From the NCBI GenBank assembly GCA_023436515.1, contig JAEZIV010000348.1:1-10804 (forward strand): 10,804 bases of DNA, read 5' to 3'. Numbering within the stretch: position 1 is the first letter of the stretch; each line of letters opens with the position of its first letter. Source of the DNA: Bacillota bacterium (GTDB lineage Bacteria; Bacillota; Clostridia; Acetivibrionales; DSM-1351). A program made the translations under genes and the position numbers. The notes below the pieces were generated by a model. It saw only the letters and a program-made list of their open reading frames with translations. It ran no database searches and was not told the DNA's origin. This document shows, one piece after another, positions 6,294 to 10,804 of this stretch.

Positions 6294-6557
6294 TTACTCG
6301 ACCAGCTGTCTTTCAGAAATTGAAGCAACAAATTCTTCAACATCCTTCTCAGCAATTGATCGCTCTACGTCATATTCTTGGAGAATACCCTCTACAAGCC
6401 CATTAACATCTGTCCCTACAACCAGTTTATTCCACAGAAAGGCACCACTCTCACTGAGTGTGATTATTCCATTGAACTCAACAACCCTTGCTCCTAATGG
6501 GACTACGACATATTGCCCTGCAATCTCCCTGAGCATATAACCAGCTTTTATTTTCAT
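6294..6557 (-). CDS. PqqD-like peptide chaperone (RiPP recognition element)
   Basis: An 87-residue stand-alone PqqD-family protein. It opens MKIKAGYMLREIAGQYVVVP, continues with VVEFNGIITLSESGAFLW, and ends in a helical acidic part; this is the usual order and size of the family. Such proteins bind precursor leaders and hand them to a radical SAM or lasso-type enzyme. I place the start at 6557 because GGATGGGG precedes it by six bases and the family normally starts at this Met; an ATG at 6569 would overlap that binding site. It is the first gene after the promoter-like site at 6632-6660 and precedes the maturase by 40 bp, so it probably heads the peptide operon. Confidence 0.88.
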   Translation of the reverse strand: MKIKAGYMLREIAGQYVVVPLGARVVEFNGIITLSESGAFLWNKLVVGTDVNGLVEGILQEYDVERSIAEKDVEEFVASISERQLVE

Positions 6558-6631
6558 TTTTAACCCCATCCTTTTAGAGATTTACCTAGAATACTATTAT
6601 TTTCAGCTTTAAAATATGCGTCTTAGTTTAT

Positions 6632-6660
6632 ACACTAATTATTTCCATATTTGTTGTCAA
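6632..6660 (-). promoter_or_regulatory. putative promoter ahead of the PqqD-like gene
   Basis: A perfect TTGACA lies at 6660-6655 on the minus strand. Seventeen bases later comes TAGTGT (6637-6632), a weak -10; a better-looking TATAAA begins at 6632 but would need a 22-base spacer. The AT-rich gap from 6558 to 6683 has no other genes. If used, this promoter would separate the PqqD-to-exporter operon from the glycosyltransferase/precursor C unit upstream. Confidence 0.4.
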
Positions 6661-6683
6661 TTACTATATTCCCGATAATTAAA

Positions 6684-6887
6684 TTACCATCTACCTTTTT
6701 TCTTTTTACCGCCCTTATGCGAAAACCCAAATAACCAGTCAAGCAAATCCGAAAGGTCAAATTTGGGACCTCCCCCAAAGGTAGGAATATCCGGTTTTTG
6801 CGGAGCAGCTCCTGATCCGAAACAGGCTATACCCTCCTCCGAACGTAACTCAATGCACTTCATAATCGGCTTAAAATACTCTTTCAT
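6684..6887 (-). CDS. RiPP precursor-like peptide C (67 residues)
   Basis: The N-terminus begins MKEYFKPIMK and continues LRSEEGIA (14-21). It keeps Tyr4, Lys6, Pro7, Glu17, Glu18 and Ala21 of precursors A and B without gaps, so it belongs to the same leader family. The rest is different: Cys22, a Gly/Pro-rich part, an amphipathic or hydrophobic DLSDLLDWLFGF near 46-55, and a strongly basic tail GGKKKKGRW. The tail looks cationic and membrane-active, in the style of some antimicrobial peptides, but this is speculation. GGAGGT lies nine bases before the ATG, inside the end of the glycosyltransferase gene, and the ATG overlaps that gene's stop as ATGA. It is thus translationally coupled to the glycosyltransferase and sits 126 bp upstream of the PqqD-like gene. 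Confidence 0.72.
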   Translation of the reverse strand: MKEYFKPIMKCIELRSEEGIACFGSGAAPQKPDIPTFGGGPKFDLSDLLDWLFGFSHKGGKKKKGRW

Positions 6888-8077
6888 AATTTTTTTACCT
6901 CCATGTTAATTATTTTGCTGGAACCCTTTGTTTCTTGGCATGCAAATGAAGCCTTGTGACTATGTTTCTTTTGAGAAATCTCTTTATAGACTTTTGAAGT
7001 TTTAACTGCTATTTCATCCCAGTTGTATTTTCTGATAACATAACCAGAGACATATTTCTTAATTTGAGTTACTCTATCCTCATCCTGTATAAGCATGTTC
7101 AGCTTATTGGCCAAGTCATCGATATTTGATTTTTTAAAGGAATATCCCATGGTGCTAATAACATTCGTGTTCTCCGGTATATCACTCACTAGACAGCAGT
7201 TGCCATAGCTCATGGCTTCAAGGAGACTTATGGGCAAGCCCTCAATATCTGATGGAAGGACATAAAAATAAGCGTTGCTGTATAGCTCCGCCAGTTCTGC
7301 ATCCTTTACAAAACCTGTAAATATGATGTTTTCATTTCCCTTAGCCTTACTCTTCAACTCACTTTCATAAGCATTACTATGGCTTGAACCGCCAGCAATC
7401 ACTAATTTCTTATGAGTCCTGATTTTACTGTATGCATCAATTAGGTAATGTATTCCTTTTTCCGGTACTATTCTTGCCAGAAATAGTATGTAATCATTTT
7501 GATCCAGATTATATTTGGTTTTAATTATATTGGGCTTTAAAATGTCCGGTCTTTGAATGCCGTTTGGTATATATTGCGTCTCAATATTGTACTTATCCCT
7601 AAAGTATTCAACCAGGTTCTTTGAAACATTTATCACCTTATGTGAAAACTTGGCCGATGCATATTCACCAAATTTTAAGTACATGGATGCAAGCCTCCCC
7701 CACTTCCCTCTCTGCCAATCCAAGCCGTGAACCGTACATATAACCTTTTTGCCAAAAAGTCTTGGTATAAATGAGAGTGTTGAGGGACCCAATGCATGAT
7801 AATGAAACAAATTACAACCTGAGAAAAGAGCACTAAAAGTTGAAGTTAGCGTATGGGTTATAGCATCAAGGTGCTTTGATTTAATAAAGGGGGTATATTT
7901 AACCTTAATGCCATCGAATAAGTCCTCTTCAAACTCCCTGTCACAATAGTCCCTTCTGCAATATGCTTCAACCCGGTATCCCATACAGACAAGCCTCTTT
8001 GAGATTTCCTCAACGTGGACCTCAATACCACCGGCCCTAGACGGAATACCTTTTTGCCCTATCATTGCAATCTTCAC
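6884..8077 (-). CDS. GT4-family glycosyltransferase (DUF1972/rhamnosyltransferase-like N-terminus)
   Basis: This 397-residue protein begins MKIAMIGQKGIPSRAGGIEV, the signature opening of DUF1972-type glycosyltransferases. It has ARIVPEKG (201-208) and the E-x7-E element within SDIEGLPISLLEAMSYG (about 276-292) of the GT-B nucleotide-sugar binding half. It should transfer a sugar from a nucleotide donor; donor and acceptor are not evident. The start is GTG at 8077 with GGAGGTG nine bases upstream, although an ATG exists at 8116. It overlaps the radical SAM gene upstream by 41 bp and shares ATGA with precursor C. That close coupling makes peptide glycosylation worth testing, but an exopolysaccharide role is equally possible. 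Confidence 0.85.
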   Translation of the reverse strand: MKIAMIGQKGIPSRAGGIEVHVEEISKRLVCMGYRVEAYCRRDYCDREFEEDLFDGIKVKYTPFIKSKHLDAITHTLTSTFSALFSGCNLFHYHALGPSTLSFIPRLFGKKVICTVHGLDWQRGKWGRLASMYLKFGEYASAKFSHKVINVSKNLVEYFRDKYNIETQYIPNGIQRPDILKPNIIKTKYNLDQNDYILFLARIVPEKGIHYLIDAYSKIRTHKKLVIAGGSSHSNAYESELKSKAKGNENIIFTGFVKDAELAELYSNAYFYVLPSDIEGLPISLLEAMSYGNCCLVSDIPENTNVISTMGYSFKKSNIDDLANKLNMLIQDEDRVTQIKKYVSGYVIRKYNWDEIAVKTSKVYKEISQKKHSHKASFACQETKGSSKIINMEVKKL

Positions 8078-9089
8078 AAGTACTCTCACCTCCACAATTA
8101 ATAAACTTATTTTCATTTAGGCTGTATCTGCTCTTTAGCTTGTGTTTGGCCACCCATATTAGCGGTACCCATATTCTCTGCTTCATAGCCGGGGCTGCGC
8201 TTCCAATCATCCAGCAATTTTTAGGGCATTCCTTTACCTGCTTGCGAACCTCATCTGCTCTTTTGGAGGTCCATATTTCCTCCCAGCTGTTATTATGCAG
8301 ATTGCCCATGGACATTTTTACAGTGCTGCCGTTACAGGGTAGCACCTCTCCGAAGGGATCAACAAAAAAACCGTTACTCCCCATATCGCACGGCAGTAAT
8401 CTCTTATTTCCATATATGTAATTTATTAACCCATGGTTGAAGTATGCCCTGAACCATTTCTTTGGGGATTTTGATTTGAGCAGTTCATTTATCAGTTTTT
8501 CGAATGCTTCGGCCACCTTGCTTTTATCCTTTATTACATTGTCGGTTTTTCTGAAATAGAAGGAATTGTGCAGTGTAGCAGTAGCAAATTCCATATCAAG
8601 CCCATCGGACAGCTTATACAAGGGTACTAGGTCCTCTGCATTCATCTCCTGAACAGTACAGCCGAAGCCCACGTCCTTGTGCCCTGCAGCAACCAGCTTT
8701 TTAAGAGTTGTATACCCTCTGTTAAAGCCATCAGGTATTCCACGGATTTTATCATTGGCCTCCTGCAGGCCCTCAATGCTTATTCTTATCCCAATTTTAG
8801 GGAACTCCTTACACAGGGACAGGATCCTATCTGTAAAATAACCGTTAGTGGATACTACAATCCTATTGGTTTTTTTGTAGAGCTCCCGGATAAGCTTAGG
8901 TAAATCCCGTCTGATAAATGGTTCTCCACCGGTTACATTGGTAAAGGCCATTTCAGGAAGCCTTTTAATAATGTCTAAGGTTATCTCTTCATCGGGTTTT
9001 GTGGGATCCTTAAAGCAATCACACATGTTGCATTTTGCATTGCAGCGGTAGGTTACGATTATAGATCCGTACAGGGTTCTTTTTGACAT
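8037..9089 (-). CDS. radical SAM protein with cysteine-rich C-terminus
   Basis: This 350-residue protein has the C-x3-C-x2-C cluster motif at Cys16, Cys20 and Cys23, GGEP at 54-57 and a TNG segment at 81-83. The C-terminal part has Cys234, Cys252, Cys288 and Cys292, resembling a SPASM or twitch domain. An additional cysteine group at 332, 338 and 341 (C-x5-C-x2-C) is encoded within the overlap with the glycosyltransferase. The start at 9089 has AAGGAG six bases before it; a GTG at 9110 would put that site inside the gene. The substrate is unknown. Its neighbours are glycosyltransferases and precursor C, so it may modify precursor C or a sugar or lipid-linked intermediate. Confidence 0.82.
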   Translation of the reverse strand: MSKRTLYGSIIVTYRCNAKCNMCDCFKDPTKPDEEITLDIIKRLPEMAFTNVTGGEPFIRRDLPKLIRELYKKTNRIVVSTNGYFTDRILSLCKEFPKIGIRISIEGLQEANDKIRGIPDGFNRGYTTLKKLVAAGHKDVGFGCTVQEMNAEDLVPLYKLSDGLDMEFATATLHNSFYFRKTDNVIKDKSKVAEAFEKLINELLKSKSPKKWFRAYFNHGLINYIYGNKRLLPCDMGSNGFFVDPFGEVLPCNGSTVKMSMGNLHNNSWEEIWTSKRADEVRKQVKECPKNCWMIGSAAPAMKQRIWVPLIWVAKHKLKSRYSLNENKFINCGGESTCEDCNDRAKRYSV

Positions 9090-9140
9090 ACTACTCTCCT
9101 TCTTTCGCACTTTTTTATAACATATTAGTCCAACAAAGGG

Positions 9141-9187
9141 ATACCCGCCACCATCAGTAGCTATGCACTTGCTGAAGTGGGGGGTAT
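9141..9187. repeat. GC-rich 11-bp inverted repeat in the gap before the second radical SAM gene
   Basis: ATACCCGCCAC (9141-9151) pairs with GTGGGGGGTAT (9177-9187), with one mismatch in the stem. The 25-base loop contains a small TAGCTA palindrome. It is clearly more GC-rich than the surrounding DNA. On the minus strand it lies shortly after the nucleotidyltransferase stop at 9199 and is followed by ATCCCTTTGTTGG, a poor U-tract. It could be a weak terminator for the upstream unit, or a structured leader of the radical SAM gene. I do not recognise a known riboswitch. Confidence 0.45.
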
Positions 9188-9198
9188 ATGTCGTCTTG

Positions 9199-10341
9199 TT
9201 ATATTGATAAACCCAGCCTTTTCAAGCTACGGCCTGTATAGCTGAAGTTTTTTGTATTATTTATAGAATTGTTTATGGAGTCTTTTAGCTTTCCTCCACT
9301 TTTCTTCATTTCAAAATAAAACTCGATTATTAGTATTAAGGGCATTAGGGCTTGATGCTTACATAGGTATGGATGCTCCCACGAAATAACCCTCCAGCCC
9401 TTTAGGTTGACCTTATCTGTAAGGAAAATAAATCTTTCCAGAAATTCCTCGGGGCTGATATGCTTTTTCATATTATTCCCTGACATGAGCAGGTAGTCCG
9501 GTATTTCAGAAGCCAAGTATTTATTGCATATTCTAAATATCAATTTAGAGAATACCGATAACCTCAATTCTGATAATATTTCATTCACGTAGCACCAATT
9601 CAGGTCGGAATTATTACTTTTTATTAATAGGGCTATGTCATAAATATTTTTAATTTTTGCCGAGCCATACACTAAATGAGTTGCTAAATGAAGAATTTGA
9701 TTTATAAGCTCATCTTCTGCTGACAAGGCTCTAAATTCTATTCCCTCATAGTTTGATATCCGAGAATTATCCCAAATACTTTTCATCCACCGTTGTGTTG
9801 ACCTTTTACCAAGAAACATCGGGTTTAGTAAGGTTCTATGCAGTTCAACATAAAGCCCCCCCAATCTTGTGTATGCCCAGTGAACCGGGTGTTCTCCCTC
9901 ATCCTCATCCTCCTGATAGCTATACCCCATACTTTCCAACAGCTTTTTTGCCCTGTCAGTCTCATCACTCCTGACTAAAATATCCAGATCACCCATACTC
10001 CTGCATTGGTTGGGATTATATAGTCTCGCCAGTGCAGGACCCTTAATAATGATTAGCTGCAAGTTGTTTTCCTTGAAGCTTTGAACTATCTCATCTATTT
10101 TGTAAACAGTATTTAATCGGTATAAGGTTTCCTGAAGCAATCGGCTCTTCCAAAGACTATATATCTCATCAGGCTTATACTGGACAGTTTTATGTATTAC
10201 CGGAAACAGTATATTTGTCAGATTATGGGATAGTGCTGCCCGGGAAAATACAGGCCATTCATCTTCCGATATGTCAGCTACAGGCTCATTAGTTAAGGTT
10301 GCTGACATCCATTCAAGGATTCTACAAGTGTTTTTCTCCAT
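9199..10341 (-). CDS. uncharacterised nucleotidyltransferase (NTP_transf_5 type)
   Basis: This 380-residue protein carries KGPALARLY (100-108) and RSMGDLDILV (114-123), with the two aspartates Asp118 and Asp120 of a nucleotidyltransferase fold, and a third candidate acidic residue at VELH (165-168). The combination matches the uncharacterised nucleotidyltransferase family PF14907. The reaction is unknown. Members often stand near PqqD, HPr-kinase-like and lasso-peptide or exopolysaccharide genes (PadeN in the paeninodin cluster is of this kind). AAGGAG lies about ten bases before the ATG at 10341, 17 bp after the stop of the glycosyltransferase upstream. It could act on a precursor peptide or on a sugar/lipid carrier. 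Confidence 0.8.
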   Translation of the reverse strand: MEKNTCRILEWMSATLTNEPVADISEDEWPVFSRAALSHNLTNILFPVIHKTVQYKPDEIYSLWKSRLLQETLYRLNTVYKIDEIVQSFKENNLQLIIIKGPALARLYNPNQCRSMGDLDILVRSDETDRAKKLLESMGYSYQEDEDEGEHPVHWAYTRLGGLYVELHRTLLNPMFLGKRSTQRWMKSIWDNSRISNYEGIEFRALSAEDELINQILHLATHLVYGSAKIKNIYDIALLIKSNNSDLNWCYVNEILSELRLSVFSKLIFRICNKYLASEIPDYLLMSGNNMKKHISPEEFLERFIFLTDKVNLKGWRVISWEHPYLCKHQALMPLILIIEFYFEMKKSGGKLKDSINNSINNTKNFSYTGRSLKRLGLSI

Positions 10342-10358
10342 TGCAGACCTACTCCTTT

Positions 10359-10804
10359 CTAATGCTTTTCTGACATTAAGCCAATATAGTAATTCCTTAA
10401 GTTATTGACTGTATTATTTATACTAAAGCACTGTGCTTTTGTTATTGCGGACTTTGAATACTCCTCAAGCTTATTCTCTTGAAACAATCGGTATGCCTTT
10501 TTTATTTCTTCAGATAGAGACGCCTCTGTTGTATCCGCCGTGAGAAAGCCGTTTAGTTCATTATTTACAACTTCCATCAAGCCACCCTTTTTGAAAACTA
10601 TTGGTGGGACGCCTACAGCCATTGCTTCAACTACAGATATTCCGAAGGCCTCTTCATATAGGGAGGGGTAAACAAACAAGTCCGCTTGCTGCAAAAGCTC
10701 AGAAATATCCCGTCTGTATCCGGTAAACTCTACGGCTCCGTCAAGTCCCATATTACGAACCAAGCTCTCAAGCTTGCACTTTTCCGGGCCATCACCTACT
10801 ATGA
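10359..10804 (-). CDS. glycosyltransferase, GT4 family, 3' part only
   Basis: The reading frame is open to the right edge of the window, so the true start is outside. The visible 147 residues begin IVGDGPEKCK, the usual start of the second GT-B half. They include VEFTGYRRDISELLQQADLF and the E-x7-E element EAFGISVVEA within YPSLYEEAFG. This is the C-terminal nucleotide-sugar binding domain of a GT4 enzyme. A TTG at 10763 could be mistaken for a start, but the family motif VGDGP lies upstream of it in frame. It precedes the nucleotidyltransferase by 17 bp, indicating one transcript. Confidence 0.85.
   Translation of the reverse strand, partial: IVGDGPEKCKLESLVRNMGLDGAVEFTGYRRDISELLQQADLFVYPSLYEEAFGISVVEAMAVGVPPIVFKKGGLMEVVNNELNGFLTADTTEASLSEEIKKAYRLFQENKLEEYSKSAITKAQCFSINNTVNNLRNYYIGLMSEKH

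Noticed and set aside
6241..6540. 99-codon plus-strand open frame rich in Ser/Thr
   Set aside because: It is the antisense shadow of the PqqD-like gene; the composition bias comes from the opposite strand.
6627..6632. TATAAA as the -10 box for the TTGACA at 6655-6660
   Set aside because: The spacer would be 22 bases, too long for a standard promoter; TAGTGT at a 17-base spacing was kept as a weak alternative.
9090..9198. Cyclic-di-GMP or other known riboswitch
   Set aside because: The hairpin at 9141-9187 does not match any aptamer consensus that I can recall with confidence.

Overview
The window looks like chromosomal DNA of an AT-rich, low-GC Gram-positive bacterium, most likely a member of the Clostridia (possibly a Ruminiclostridium-like cellulolytic clostridium). 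I base this on strong AGGAGG-type ribosome binding sites, the use of TTG and GTG starts, the AT-rich intergenic DNA and the protein families. The species assignment is inference. All convincing genes lie on the minus strand, so transcription runs from high to low coordinates.

Upstream block (10804 to about 9199): the 3' part of a GT4-type glycosyltransferase, then an uncharacterised nucleotidyltransferase of the NTP_transf_5 kind. A 109-bp gap with a GC-rich inverted repeat (9141-9187) follows.

Middle block (9089 to 6684): a radical SAM protein with extra C-terminal cysteines, a DUF1972/GT4-like glycosyltransferase that overlaps it by 41 bp, and a 67-residue peptide (precursor C) whose start codon overlaps the glycosyltransferase stop in an ATGA junction. 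A putative promoter (6632-6660) lies after this peptide.

Core block (6557 to 1541): a PqqD-like peptide-binding protein, a radical SAM/SPASM maturase (TTG start), two small precursor peptides (A, 47 residues at 4952-5095; B, 56 residues at 4696-4866), an HPr-kinase-like ATPase, an S24/S26 peptidase of the Ser-His type, and an ABC exporter. Precursor A starts directly behind the maturase stop, on a strong ribosome binding site. A 14-bp perfect hairpin after precursor B separates the peptide genes from the downstream kinase/peptidase/exporter genes.

The main result is that the three small peptides share an ungapped 21-residue N-terminus, M-x-x-Y-x-K-P-x9-E-E-x-(L/I)-A, followed by unrelated C-termini. 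This is the leader/core layout of a RiPP system. PqqD would present the leader, the radical SAM enzyme would modify the core, the HPr-kinase homologue might phosphorylate it, the S26 peptidase could cut after conserved Ala21, and the ABC protein would export it. The Y-x-x-P leader, PqqD, HPr-kinase-like protein, nucleotidyltransferase and exporter resemble lasso-peptide clusters such as paeninodin. However, no asparagine-synthase-like cyclase or transglutaminase-like protease is present; a radical SAM enzyme and an S26 peptidase take their places. I see this as a possibly undescribed radical SAM RiPP class.

Downstream block (1397 to 1): a 360-residue protein with seven visible beta-propeller-like repeats, probably with its own promoter (1463-1493) and ended by two inverted repeats (200-276). 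The left edge may hold the first codons of another gene. I see no tRNA, rRNA, CRISPR array, transposase or attachment site.
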